In this document: in pieces, positions 22,973-34,972 of the stretch
Numbering within the stretch: the first letter of the stretch is position 1
Layout: each line of letters begins with the position of its first letter
Assembly: GCF_030936135.1 (NCBI RefSeq)
Contig: NC_082616.1
Location: 12,273,001-12,337,000 of the forward strand
DNA: 64,000 nt
From: Gavia stellata
Taxonomy: Eukaryota > Chordata > Aves > Gaviiformes > Gaviidae
Direction: 5' to 3'
The notes under the pieces: generated by a model
The model's input: the letters and a program-made list of their open reading frames with translations, nothing else
Database searches by the model: none
What the model was told of the DNA's origin: nothing
Position numbers and translations under genes: made by a program

Positions 22973-24329
22973 AAGATGATGCAAACTGGGCTGGAGGGGG
23001 CATGCCCCTTGCTTTCCCGGGGGCAGGGGTGGGATGCCGGTGCATCTGCAAGCCCCTTGCCCGGATCTGGTTGTGTGCTCCATGGAGAGCCTGGGAACAC
23101 GCTTAAATCCACTGTGGCGCGGGCTTAGCGTTGGAGTGCGAGCTTAGCGCCCATTGACTCACGGGCTTTACTGACTGTATGCACAGCTGGAGAAAAAATA
23201 ACTCCCTAGTTCAATCGCATCGTTAATGCTCTACCTGAGGAAATGTTTTTTCCTGCCTGAAGTCGGAGCGAGGTCTGGCAGCTGGGCGAGCAGAAAGAGG
23301 CCTTAAGGCTTGGCTGCTGTTTGCTCAAGCAAACAGCTGTGGCACTCAGATGTTACCAGCTCTCCCAGTTGCTTCTCGGCGTCCCTGTGCTGGTCAGGAA
23401 GGCAGGGAAGGTGCCCTCTCCTCCCCATTTGGTATTCAGTATTTTACGTGGCATTTGGCATCTCCGAAGCGGGGATGCTGTGGTCCAGGGGTGTCTGCCC
23501 TCCCGCTGTCCCTGCAGAGCATCCTCTGCCAGGGCGTCGGGAGGGTGGGCGACTCTCAAAATAGCTTTTTTCCCCTCGTCAGGCCCCACAGTGGGGTACC
23601 TCCAAGCCACAAGCCCTCTGAGCCCAGCGGCTTACCCACCTGTGCTGCAGAAGGTGAAGGTATGCAATGCAGCCCTGTCTGGCAGGGGAAGGTCCCCCTC
23701 CGGTCCCTGCGGCATGTTCCTACTCCGCTCCGATGCTCCTCCATGAGCCAGTTCAACTCCCTGATCCGGCAGAAAACAAACCCCGCTGGGAAAAGGTGGA
23801 TCTTCTGCTGCTTTAGTGAGTTAGAGCAGCTGGGCTGCTGGTTGAAGAGAGGTGGTAGGAGGAGAGGGGTAAAACCCCGCGGCTGAAAGCAGAGCCAGCA
23901 GCATCCCCGCTGCCAGCTGCTGTGGGGCTTGGTGCCCCTGAGCCGAAGGAAATGAAATGTGATTGATTTTTTTTTTTTTCTTTTAACCAAATGGCTTCAG
24001 CTGGAGCACAGGGCGGCCGTGCCTTGAGCTGTCACAGGATTTCCTTCACACTGTGCTGCATTAATTACAAGTATTCTGCAAACTGTGAGGTGTTTATAGC
24101 CCCAGGGGAAGGGCACCATCTACAACCCGAGTGATACAGGCGTGTATTTTTGCAGGCCACCTCCAGGAGCAGCATAGCCCAGTGAAAAGGGCGGAATTTT
24201 AAGCATCGGCTTGTCCTGGCTCTGCTAACGGACCTGACTTCTCCCGACCTCTGTTCCTTCATCCGCAAACCAACGCGATGTGCCTTGTACCCTGCGGCTG
24301 GGAACGTGCCAGGTATTACTAATACAGAT
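22973..24329. other. Non-coding, with a perfect FOX-type inverted repeat
   Basis: No gene seen. At 23316-23337 there is a perfect 10-bp inverted repeat (GCTGTTTGCT, CA, AGCAAACAGC) that places two TGTTTGC FOXA-type motifs head to head. The 13-mer GCGCGGGCTTAGC recurs at 23117-23129. The rest is mixed GC-rich DNA with a T-run at about 23967. Confidence 0.45.
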
Positions 24330-24790
24330 TATTACAATAACGCGTGGTCCAGTGTGTAAATTTGGAATGCTTCCCTGAAGAAAACCACCCAGATACTAAA
24401 AGAAAACATGGGATTTTACTGTGTTAGATCAGAGATTTCAAGGGAGTTTGAATTTGCCCAAATCCTGTGAAATTTCAGTGGGATTTGGGAAACAAACCTC
24501 TTAAATCCTGGTGAAAGGGGTTTCCGCAACAGCAGTGGCTTTTCCCCCTCCTCCTCTCTTTTATCTAGCGGATGAACAAATAAAAACAACCAAGAAAGTA
24601 ACGGGAAGGATGATGCAAGGGGCAGGAGGCTGGTATCTAAGCTGTGTTATTACAGAGAGAATGACCTGGCACTGAAAGAATTAAAATAATGTCATTCCTG
24701 TTTGCTCTGGCTCATTTTTAATACGCCAGTCACCTTGACATTTCTAAAAGAATTTTACAAGTATGTAAGTTCAAAAATTATGCAACTTGA
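24330..24790. promoter_or_regulatory. Candidate FOXA2 node/notochord enhancer
   Basis: AT-rich, apparently non-repetitive block about 14.9 kb upstream of the FOXA2 start. It carries a TEAD motif CATTCC (24693-24698) directly abutting a FOXA motif TGTTTGC (24699-24705), and AACCACCCA at 24383-24391, one base from the Gli consensus. The mouse Foxa2 node/notochord enhancer lies roughly 14-15 kb upstream and depends on TEAD sites (Sawada et al. 2005). The match in motif and distance is suggestive, but I have not aligned the sequences, and distances in birds are usually shorter than in mammals. Confidence 0.4.
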
Positions 24791-25309
24791 CAAAAGCAAG
24801 GGGGATATTTGAGGCTGGTGGAATAAATTGGGAGCTGGAGGCAGTACGTGACCCGCGCCCCGTGCGGGGAGTGATGCTGGTGTGAGCTGGGCTGGATGGG
24901 GCCCGCTCCTGCACCCACGTCTGGGGGGACAGGGAGGTATAAAGGGGGGAGGCGAGGGGACGGGACAGCTTGGGGCTATCCCCGTGTGCCAGTGCCAGGC
25001 AAACTGGGGCTGTTAGCTGGTGATGCTGCAGTGGATGCGGTGCCAGCCCAGCTTTTCTAGGGATGCTTCGGGTCTTTAACATGTTGTAATTAAAAAATGG
25101 TGTGTGAAAGCAAAACCAACTGGCTGGTGGCCTTCTTCCAGCGTCCCACCGGCTGGGCTGCCCCGGAGACCCTCTTCCTCGGGGAGCGTGGGCTGGGGGC
25201 CGGGCTGCCACACTGAACCAGAGTGGGGGGACAGGGGCGGATCTGCACCCCCACGGTGCAAGCCAAAGCCGGGCAATTGCTCACGCAGAAGCCACGGAGG
25301 AGATCATTT
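24791..25309. other. Non-coding, no gene seen
   Basis: GC-rich flank of the preceding AT-rich block. Nothing supported. Confidence 0.4.
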
Positions 25310-25510
25310 GCCTGTGTAATTGTATGCTTTGCTGTTAAGCGTATTGATTCTGAAAAGTTAATCAGACAATTTGGAGGTGCTAGATCTAAAAACATAAAAT
25401 CCCATTAAACTGATTAAATTAAAACTGAATCCATCTTAAATAGCCCCATGCAACTTAAAATTGTTGAAATAGCATATTGTATTCAAATAAAATTATTTCA
25501 GTCAAACAAG
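25310..25510. promoter_or_regulatory. AT-rich candidate conserved element
   Basis: Two hundred bases dense in homeodomain-type cores (TTAATCAG, GATTAAATTAAAAC) and ATTGTATTCAAATAAAATT, in GC-rich surroundings about 14.2 kb upstream of FOXA2. It lies 0.5 kb from the TEAD-FOX block and may be part of one regulatory region. Confidence 0.3.
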
Positions 25511-27699
25511 GCTGTGAGGAGCTCTCGCCCAGCGATGCCTTGTGCGTCTCAGCGAGTGCCTGTGCCAGGATACCCCGTCGTACAACATAACGTGTCTGCT
25601 GTGTTTTGGGACCACGGTGATGTTGGTGAGGGTCTCTCCAGGACAAACCCCTGGGCTGTGATGCTGGGGACAGGGCTGTGGCTGATGAACATGTGGCCAC
25701 ATCTGTATGAGGGCTGTAGCACAGCCTCGCTGGCCTTCTGCTTGCAACATGGGGAAAATGTGATACTGAACAGCAGTCTGTTCCCAGGAGCATGGGGTTA
25801 TGTGACAGCACCTAAGCTGTGGAGTATTTTCCAGTGTTCCATGCATCGTGCCGAAACCTGAACAGCGTCTTGAAAATGATGCTTTGCCGTGTGCTTTTCG
25901 AAGTGAGCGGTAGTCCTGAGTGCCCAGCTTGAGACGGTGTTTGGGGTCCGCTCATCAGCTTGGAACTCAAAAAGGACTTTGGTGTGGCTGTGACATGTAT
26001 TTTACAAACCAGCAGGCTCCTGCCTGCAGGCAGAGCCGTGCCGGGCACGGCTCTTGCAATGGTGGAAGTGCTCCAGAAGGAGCAGGGGATGGGATGGGAT
26101 CGCTCATCGGCGGGGAGAGCTGCGGCTGGGGAGCACGCCTGGCACGTTGCCCCGCTACGCTGCAGGTAGCTGAGGTGCCTCGTGGAGCGGCAGTGGGACC
26201 GGCCACCCGTGGGCCCCACAGCCTGCGTGGGGCAGAGGGGTTCGCCCTGGGGCATGCCTTGCGCTGGATCTCGCAAGGCAGAGGCCCTCTGATGAGGTCA
26301 GGGTCTTGATTTAAGCAACACCTTTGCTAGGAGGAGGCAGGAGATAGCGCAGGGTGGCTGTGAGCTTGGAGCAAGCACTGATCCCTGCAGCGTTCCCATC
26401 CCTGCCATCCCAATCCCACAGCCTCCTGCTGCGGCACCTGAGCTCCCCAGATCTGCTCTTCTCCAGACGGGTGCCCGCTCTTGACACGAGGCACCCGGCT
26501 CTGGAAAGAGCCCCCCGGCTCTGTCGAAACGCCAGCGTGGAGTGTCGGGCAGGCGCGGCAGCAGGAGCTGATTTCAGCTGTCTGAGGGACAAGAAAAGGT
26601 TTTATCTGCCAAGAGGGGAGTTCAGGATTGTTTCTGATTGCATCACTCAGCTAAAGCGCTGCGGAGAGCTGTATGCCTTATATTGCCTTAGCGATGTTAT
26701 CGGTTGGCACCCGGCAAAGCAGGACTTGTGACTCGGAGATAAGTGGAGGATTGCTCAGTTAGTTTGCTTCCAAATTTGTTTATTTTCCCCTTTCTGAGTC
26801 TACCATCTCTCCTTCTTGATAAGTTCAGATTGTGAGCCAGCCTCTATTTGTAAAGAAAGCGCTCCTTTTCACCTTTACAAGGGAGCAATAGTAATAATAA
26901 TCACATCCCTGTGGGGGGACGAGCGCTGGCTCCCATCCGCCCTAACGAGGAGCTTCGTGCAGGGACCGGTCTGTACCGGAGGGCTTCCCGAGCATCCCGC
27001 TCCAGCTGGCCTGCAGTTTGCTTTGGACGGTGCTTCCCCCGCACTCCTGCCAACCTAAAGGACTGCTTTTCCAAATAGGACAGGCACCGGCACACCGTGC
27101 TCCCCGCTATTGGAAGCGAGCAAGCACACGGGGAGGTTTTACCGCCGAGGATGGTGGGTGCCCCGTGCATTGGCGTGGTCCCTGTGCCGCTGCCTCCCTG
27201 CCCGTGGGCACGCTCTTACGCACACCTTTCTTTCCACGCAGGGTGACCGAGAGCTGGGAGAAAGGCTCTCCGTAGGCTTTTCCATTGGCAAACTGCATCA
27301 TGCCACCAATATAACCTCTGGAGAGTCTGAAGGTGATTGCAGGTGGCTTGGGACCGTGTGTAGGCAAGTCAGAGGGGGTTGAAAGGACAGGAGGGCTTTA
27401 GTCCTCGCAGGGATTGCAGGAGCAGAACAAGCAGCAGCGGGGAGGGCCGTGGGTGCCCTTCTCTTTTCTCCAGGCCCTCGCTGATGTTTCTGCCTGAGCA
27501 GAAAGTGTGCAATTCCTGAACTTTCCCCTGCTCCCTCCGAGAGCCTCCGTTTACCTTCGCTGGCCCCGTGAAGCGGGCAGGGGAGGTATCAGCACGCTAA
27601 ATTTCCAGCCCTGACCTCTGCGGTACTGACAGGCTGCTTTATCTCCTCCGCAGCCGTGGGGCTGCTTTTTGCAGCATCCCGAACAAAGGACGTGCCAGC
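25511..27699. other. Non-coding, no gene seen
   Basis: Mixed composition. Open frames are short and without recognised domains. An AT-rich patch is at about 26750-26910. Confidence 0.45.
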
Positions 27700-28640
27700 G
27701 GCTGCCGTTTTTCACCGCCTCGTTCACGGCTGCGAGCTGCCACCGGAGAATAAATCCTGTCCCCCCTCGCCTGCAGCGGGGAACCTTCCTCCCAAGGCCG
27801 TTGGGTGGGTGCCAGCGGCGAAGCCCCCCGCGCTGGGCCTAATCCCACGGCGGAGCGAGCGGAGGGGAAGCGTCCCCTTCTGCGGCGGGGGGACGGGGAT
27901 AATGGGGAGCCCATTAGCATCTCTATGTGCGGGGGCTCGGGGAGCAGCGGGGTGCAGGGGCGCTTCCTCAACCCACATCCTGGCATCGCTGCCCTCCCAG
28001 GTGCTGTTTGCCCCCCCGAGATGCCGGGGCTGGAGGCAGCTGTGCCCCTGGGGCCAGGAAGCATCCTCCTCCTCCTCCTCCTCCTTCCCCCGCCCCGGGG
28101 GCTCTGCATCACAAGGCCGGGGGTATTTCCTCGGCCGGGGGGGCTGTGTTTGCCGGGGTCCCCGGGGAGCTGATGAGGTGCTAATGCGCGGGCGGCCGGT
28201 GGCTTTCCAGCCCGCAAACCGCGGCGGGGGGCAGCGAGGGGCTCCGCGCCCCACGCGAGAGCGCGGCCGTCGGGGAAAAGCCTCGTTCGGCGGGGGGAAG
28301 CCCCGCAGAGCCCGGGGGCGGGCGGGGAGCGGCCTCTGCGATTGGGAAGCTGCCCTGCCAGCGGGTCTTTTGGGATGGAGGGGGGGTAGTGAAAGTGCTG
28401 CGCCGCGGTGAAAGCGGCGGGGCTCAGCCCGGCCCGGGGGGGCGAAGCGCGCGGCCGCGTTGCCGTCGGCAGCCGGGCCGGGGCCGGGCACCCCGCGGGC
28501 GGCAGAGCCTCGCTGGAGCGGCCCGGGGGGGGCTGCGGAGCCCCCCGGGGGGCGGCTGGGGCCGGCACTCCCAGCCCTCGGCGGTGCTGGTGGAAAGAGC
28601 GCTGGCCCGGCCGGGTCCGGGGGCTCTCCCCTTTCCCTTC
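27700..28640. promoter_or_regulatory. Orphan CpG island
   Basis: About 0.9 kb of GC- and CpG-rich DNA with a CTC repeat at about 28067-28087. No known gene starts here, and the long frames on both strands reflect absence of stops in GC-rich DNA. It could be the promoter of a non-coding RNA or a CpG-island-type developmental enhancer 11 kb upstream of FOXA2. Confidence 0.4.
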
Positions 28641-28734
28641 CCCCTGCAGTCCTGAGAGCAAGAGAGATCCCAATTACAAGAGCGAAGGAAAAATCGTGCC
28701 TCAGTCTTCCCTTCTTATCTTTTTCGGCTTTTTG

Positions 28735-28918
28735 CGGTCTGGTGGTGAGACACCGGAATAAGCTGCCCAGGGAGGTGGTGGAGTCACCATCGCTGGAGGT
28801 GTTCAAGGAACGTGTGGCTGTGGCATTGTGGGACATGGTTTAGTGGGCATGGGGGGGTTGGGGTGATGGTTGGACTTGATGATCTTACAGGGCTTTTCCA
28901 ACCTTAGTGATTCTGTGG
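28735..28918 (+). mobile_element. CR1 LINE 3' end fragment
   Basis: Sense CR1 tail, longest in the window: it includes AAGCTGCCCAGGGAGGTGGT, the GGAGGTGTTCAAGGAACGTG block, GGACATGGTTTAGTGGGCAT, a G-rich tract, the TTGGACTTGATGATCTTACA block and a final ATTCTGTG at 28910-28917. 5'-truncated; inserted next to a CpG island. Confidence 0.92.
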
Positions 28919-31900
28919 TCTTTTCTTATATTTTTCTTGCTCGCTCATCACTACACCCCCTGACCTTTGTTTTCTGATTAAAGAACAAACATGTTCTCTG
29001 GGGCGTCTTGCAGTATTAAAATAAACATGTGACATGTCCAGACGCCCATTCCGACTGCTTTATACGCACACAAAATATAAAGCTCGCCATATGAACCATA
29101 ATCCGTGTACTTCATTTAGTAAACGCTGGTGGATAAGGATGTACGCGCAGCGCATCTACAGATGGGTATCTGGAGAGATAAGGGCAAGCCTTGCTGTTTG
29201 CATAGGGAGCCGTGGCTGATGAGGTGTGTAGTGGTCCTGTGTCCCCGCGGGAGTGGATTTAACTCCCGGTGGGAGACCTCGGGGAGCTCTGTCTGCTGCG
29301 CAGAGATTGAATTAGCTGGGCAACGGGGCTGGCAGCCGCAGGAAAGGGCCGGGGTACGGAGACTGGGAGGCTGCCGCCGGAGATAAGCAGTGCCCTCGCT
29401 TCTCAGCTGGGATGAGGATGGGTGGGACTGGATCAGTCTATGTCCCCAGGGAATGGGTCTCCCTAGCTTGGGAAGAGAAGGGAAACCAGCAGTTCTGCTG
29501 CTCGCTCCCTCCTGCTGCGTGCGAGCAGGTCCAGCCGGGCCCCTCGGACCGTCACCAACGTGGCTCATCAGGGCTGGATCTCTCCCAAATGGACAAGGTG
29601 ATTCGGCAGTTTGCACTCATTCCTGCAGCTTTGCATCTGCAAATAGTTGGAGGAAAATATCCACAAATGCCTCAGATGTCATCTTTTTTTTTTTTTTTCT
29701 GGAGATCTCTTTTCCAAGCTATAATCATTTGGTTATTAATGAGAAAAAGAAAAAATAAGAAGAACTCGGGGATGCTCAGGTGCCTTTAGGACCAGCCCTG
29801 AGGTCCTGACCCGTGGCTTTGCCTCCGTAGGACTGGTATGGCCCGCGGAGGCTCGCAGAAGCTACCAGACCCTGTGAGGAGCCGCCTGCTCGCCGGCCCA
29901 TGTGCGTGCCACGTGCTGCCGGCCCCGCGGCTACCGAGATTCCCCCGGCACACACCTGGGGTGGGGGGGCCGCCGCCTCTGCCCCCGCTCCCAAATGGGC
30001 ACTGCGAGCGGCAGATGGAAATAGCAGCAGCTCTGTTGATTTACAACCACAGCCCTGGCTTTAATGGGCTGGTTTTGCTCCCCGACAGCTCCAGAGTCAG
30101 TCTTTTTTTTAACAAGCCTCTCTTCTTCCCTGCGTGCGACCCATTAGCTCCTCGGACCAAGGGCGCGTGGGGAGGCGAGGGTTCGCCCCGCGTGCTGGGG
30201 GTACACGCGAGCTGCTCTCGTCTCCCCTTTGAAAAAACAAACCCGAATCCCATAAGCATAAAAGGCCTTTGTCTGCAGCGGTCCCTGCTCCCCTGGGAGA
30301 GGCAGCCGGCGATTGCGGGCAGGCGGGTGCTGCTGCACCCCGGTGAAGGGCCGGCGGGCGGTGGCAGCCCCGGAGCCGGCCCCGGGCGCCCCAGCCGCGC
30401 CGCAGGGTGATGCCTCCCCACGCCAGCCCCGGCAGGAATGTTTGCTGTCACCGCAGCCTGCGGCGGGGAAATATTTTCCAAGCAAAAAAAGGCCTCCCAG
30501 TGTATTTCGCGCTGACGGCTTCCAGCAGCCTTCTGTAGCCGTCTTGTTCTGCCGCCGCCGGGACACCTACCCGGAGGAAGAGAGGAGGCGAAGGTGGGAG
30601 AGCTTTAAAAAGCTCTGGTTAAGTTTGTTCCACCCTGGCCGTTCCCCTCTCGAGCGGGGCTTTAGAGGCTGCAAAACACCCGGCGGCTGCTCGGGGAGGG
30701 GGCAGATGGTTTCCCGTCTGCCCGGGATGCTCAACCCTCCCTGCCCAGCGTCGCGTCCCAGGGGAGGGGAGGAGAAGCAGGGTCCCGCGCGTCGCAAAGC
30801 AGGGCAGCTCCGGGGAGGTTAAGGGATGCCCCGGCTCCTTCCCGGGCCGGGCTGCGAATGTAGGTCAGAGCCCTCTCCTCCCTGAAATCCAGTGACGACG
30901 ATGGTGTTACAGGTTGGGCTGAAGTATGTACCTCCGGGTCTTTACTCTGGCACCGAAACAAAACGTACTCAGAAAACTGTGAAAAATAAACCCAGCTTGT
31001 GAATGCAGCTGATTGGAAGGTTTTCCAGCAGAAAGTGCTGTCCGACCCATGTAAAATCATTCCTCGGGCATGTGTTGATTTAGGCAATGCTTCCTCTGAA
31101 AAAAAAGATCAGAGCGAGGGGGGAGAAATGTTTGGAGAGAGCCGGAGCCACCGCCTTCAGCGGAGCTTTTCCATCCCCGCTGCAGAGCGGCTCTCCCTTG
31201 GAAATGCACTTTATTTAGCAGCCTAAATGCACTTTATTTAGCAGCCCGCTGCCTGGTACGTGCTGCCGTCGCAGGGGGCAAAACAAGATCGTCTGCTGCG
31301 GACTTGGCTAAGGTGCTGGTCCTCGGTGGGGATGCTTCTGCTGCCTCCGCGCTTTTCCCCCCAAGGCCACAGGAATGAGAGTTTTACCTGGAGGGCAACA
31401 CTGGCTTAGTTTTCGGGGGGGAAAGGGTCTCGGCAGCACGCAGGAGCCAGCCCCTGGGAGAAAGCCTGGCTGGGACGAGCCGTGCCGGCGGGCGTTGCAG
31501 CTCGGGCAGCACGTCCCACCTGGGACAGGCAGCCTCAGCCTTGGGCTGCCTTTCCTAAAAAAAAACCCCATTTCCCACCAGCCTCGTTGCAGCCGTTTTT
31601 GGGGCCGAGAGCAGGTGCCCAACGCTTGTCCTCGAGTTGAGGTTGGTTTTTTTTCATTGGAAAGATTTTTTTTTGAGCAGAAAGAAAGGATTACCGAGCC
31701 AGATGAACATTTGTTTGGGAAAAGTTAAGCCAATCATGCAGTCAAAGCTTTCCTGGATCCTAACAGCACAGGTCGAGATTAAATTTTTTGCCTGGAAACG
31801 AGCGGGGTGGCATTAAAACGATCTTGCAGGTGGCAGCAACCCGTAGCTCTAGTGATGGGGGTCACTGGCCCATGGCAACGGTGGGTGCCCCTGGGATGGG

Positions 31901-32439
31901 ATGCCCATCCTGGACCGAAACCACCACCGTAATTTGGCGGCGCCGAGCTCACGGCGGCAGGGGTACGGATGTCCTGGCAGCCCCGGGGCTCGCCCCACCG
32001 GGTAACACCAACCCCTCGCCCCGGGGCAGGCTCTGCGTCCCGCTCGCACTCATCGCACAGAAATGGGCTTATGCGCCCGCGGCCGACCCCGAGCAGATTT
32101 ATTGGGTGATCCTGGGCTGCTATTAGTGGTCAAGGAACCACAGACTCACAGACAGGGTCTGAGTCCCAGGCAAGCTCCTGTGTTTTTTCGGAGCAGAAAT
32201 CTCCGCTCCGACTGTTTTGCTGGTGGCTCTGCCAGGGACACCTCGTTCCCGCGAGCTGCCGGTTCCGGATGGGGCACCCGGGGAGACGGGGTCCCCTGGG
32301 AGCGGTGGGCTCCCCCGGCCCCCTGCACCCCCCGGCAGCCGCGGGGATGGGGGGTGGCGCAGAGGGGGGTGACGCAGAGGCTCTGAGCGAAGCGTGCCGC
32401 CTCGCTCCCCGCGCTCGGAGGAGCCGTCGCGCTCGCCGA
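28919..32439. other. Non-coding, no gene seen
   Basis: Mixed sequence with T/A-rich patches (about 28920-29120, 29675-29760) and a GC-rich patch at about 30290-30470. A 23-bp unit beginning AAATGCACTTTATTTAGCAG is tandemly duplicated at 31202-31247. No gene, RNA gene or named repeat recognised. Confidence 0.45.
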
Positions 32440-32620
32440 GCGGTTCGCCCTGCTATTTATACCCGCCGCGCGCGAAAGGAGCCTTTCAGTATAAATGAAG
32501 CTATTTTAAAGGTCTTGGCCAGGTATAACTGGTTTAAACAAGGCCGGTAATGACTCAGAGGGCTATAAATGTCCGTCAGAGCCCTCAGTGAAGCTGTCGG
32601 GGATTGATCTCCTCGGCAAG
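32440..32620. promoter_or_regulatory. Cluster of TATA-like and AP-1 motifs
   Basis: Three TATA-like strings follow a CpG-rich stretch: TATTTATA (32454-32461), TATAAAT (32490-32496) and TATAAAT (32564-32570). Between them lie GTTTAAAC (32532-32539) and an AP-1 site TGACTCA (32551-32557). This is a promoter-like or enhancer-like arrangement with no gene downstream that I can recognise on the + strand. Evidence is motif inspection only. Confidence 0.3.
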
Positions 32621-34079
32621 CAGCCTCCCGTCGCGATGCGAAAGCCCGGGTAGCCTGTGCACGCTCCCGTCCCCCTGCTCCGACACCGGCCCCACCAACA
32701 GCACCCCTTCCACCGCCCTTCGTCCACGGCTTGAGGGTTCACAGACGCAGTTCCTCCACAGTTATCGTGGGCTCTGTAGGGGTTCGGGCCCTGCGGTCCC
32801 CGCGTCTCCCTTCTCCAGCCGGAGGCCATGCAGCTGCACCCCTGCCGCAGGCTGCGCGGCGGCAGCTCCCGATGGGCTCGGGCACAGCGGGATGCCCCAG
32901 CGACTGGTTTGGCTGGTCATATCTCTTGGGTTTTGTGGGACGTGTTAAGTCTTTTGTAACTGGGTCCCCACGTAAGGTGATGGGGGCGATGGGCTGGACC
33001 TTGGGCGATGCGCTGGACCACCTTGGGCTGCAGTGGGGTTGCTTTATCCCGCTCAGTAACGAAAGCCACCGCGTTCCTCCTCCCTCAGTCTCTGTGGGGA
33101 CTGAGGCACCTTCAGACTATGCCAGGCTGGAAGGTTTCCAGCAGAAAGGGGTTTTGTTAGGAAATAACAGGGAGTTTTTAAAGCAGAGGGTTTTGGGAGG
33201 AGTCTCTATATTCAATTTTTCTGTTTGTTTTCTTATTGTAGAACCAAAGACATTTCAGTTTTCAGAAACTGATAATTAAACATAAAAAATATTTCTCCTG
33301 AATGAAACCAAAACCTGAATGCTTTGGTCAGCCAGGTGAAATGTCCCCGGCCTGCCAGGGCCTTTGGGGACGAAGCTAACAAGAACGTCCACGGCAGGAC
33401 TTTCCTGGGAGGCGAGGAAGACTCTCTTGTCTTCCTTTCTTTTTTGATGCGGAAAGCCAGCATGGCTGGGCATCTCCCTCAGCACCTCCTTCTCCCCGCA
33501 CCGTGTGAAAGCAGTGGAGCTGGAGCAGCCCCGCACGCCCCCAGCGCCGGGATGAATCCGTTAGCTCCAGGTTTTTCCCACCAAGCCCTCTCCCCCAGAC
33601 ATCATTCCAGATGCCTGCGCATCTTGTTTGCCCAGCAAAATGTGCCGGTGGAGAAAACCAGCGCCAGAGCGTCACGTGGGCCACGGTAAACACCCAGCAG
33701 ATGCACTCTGTTTATTTTGCTTCAGAGCCTTTCCAGAAGGCACCGTTTTGCTGGGTGGGATCCTCAGAGGGGGCTTTTGCCCATACCCGCATCCTGCACG
33801 GTGGCAGATGCCCGCTGCCGGCAGCCCCGCCGGGGCTCCGCAGCAGCTGTGGTCCCACCGGCGCCCACCACCCCACCCCTGGGTGCTGTGGACCAGCGAG
33901 GTCCCTACGTTGGGCTGTCGTTGCACCCCGGGGCTGTTTGCAAATGCTCTTGGGTTTCCCAGTTGCTTCTCAGGAGCTCGGTGTCCCCATCGGTACCGGT
34001 GCCAACGCTCACCAAGCAACCCGCCGACGCTGGTGAGCCGGGGGGGACCTCCTCCATCCCCGAAGGGGACAATAATGGG
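32621..34079. other. Non-coding, no gene seen
   Basis: Mixed composition with an AT-rich patch at about 33200-33320. No supported feature. Confidence 0.45.
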
Positions 34080-34600
34080 ACTTTATTTCCCCCCCAGCAC
34101 ATTCTTCAGGCACTTCCAGGGTTTTATTTTGCCTTGTGGTGCCAACCACCGATTCCAGCAACTCGCTACCTTCACTGGCGTGTTGAATAATTACAGAGTG
34201 GGGAGGAACGTTAAAATAGCACCTGGAGGACTGAATTCGCCAAAAATAGCCGCGCTGGCCATGTCCCGACCGGCCGGATCCTCGGGTGCGCTTGCGGATG
34301 AAATGAGTTTGTCTGCGATGGAGTCCCTGAGAACCTGGGACCGGGGGATATCATTCCGGTATGAAAAAGATAGATATCCTTGGGCTCTTGATCGGGTATT
34401 AAAATTACAAAAATTTTGCATACTCCTGACTCTTCCTTTGTTAGCCTTGTTAAAGCCTTGGAAAACATTTTCATGAATTAAGAAGCCCCATTAAATGTTG
34501 AATATAATTAGGAGAGACTTGGCTGTAGAGTTCTTCAAATAGTTAAGTCAATATTATACGGTGTAATTGTGGTAATTCCCCGGTGGTGCCGCAGCTGATG
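34080..34600. promoter_or_regulatory. AT-rich candidate conserved element
   Basis: AT-rich block about 5 kb upstream of FOXA2 with homeodomain-type cores (AATAATTACAG, TGAATATAATTAGG) and T-rich FOX-like strings. No protein frame of note. Candidate regulatory DNA pending alignment. Confidence 0.3.
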
Positions 34601-34927
34601 ACGGCCTGTTTTAGTGCGTGGGTAGCTCCGCGGATGGGGGAAAATCTCTCCCCACCACGGAATGTCACTTATTTCAATGGTTCCCATCTGAATCCTTGAA
34701 TGAGCGAGGGATATTGTTTCCTGACATGCCCCGCAGAAATTACGGGAACTCCGGAGGCACCCTCAGGAGCGGGACCCGGGCGCACCTTACCGAACCGATA
34801 CTGAATGTGACCTTGGGATCAGGCCGTGCTGGAGAGCCAGGCTCTTAGCTCTGCCATGGGACCGCCCAGAGGGCTTTGGTGAGGATGCTCAACCTCTCTC
34901 CAGCATATTTCCCCATTCAGAAATGTG

Positions 34928-34928
<1 letters not shown>

Positions 34929-34970
<42 letters not shown>
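34929..34970. repeat. (ATC)14 microsatellite
   Basis: Fourteen uninterrupted ATC units, likely polymorphic in length. Confidence 0.95.
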
Positions 34971-34972
<2 letters not shown>

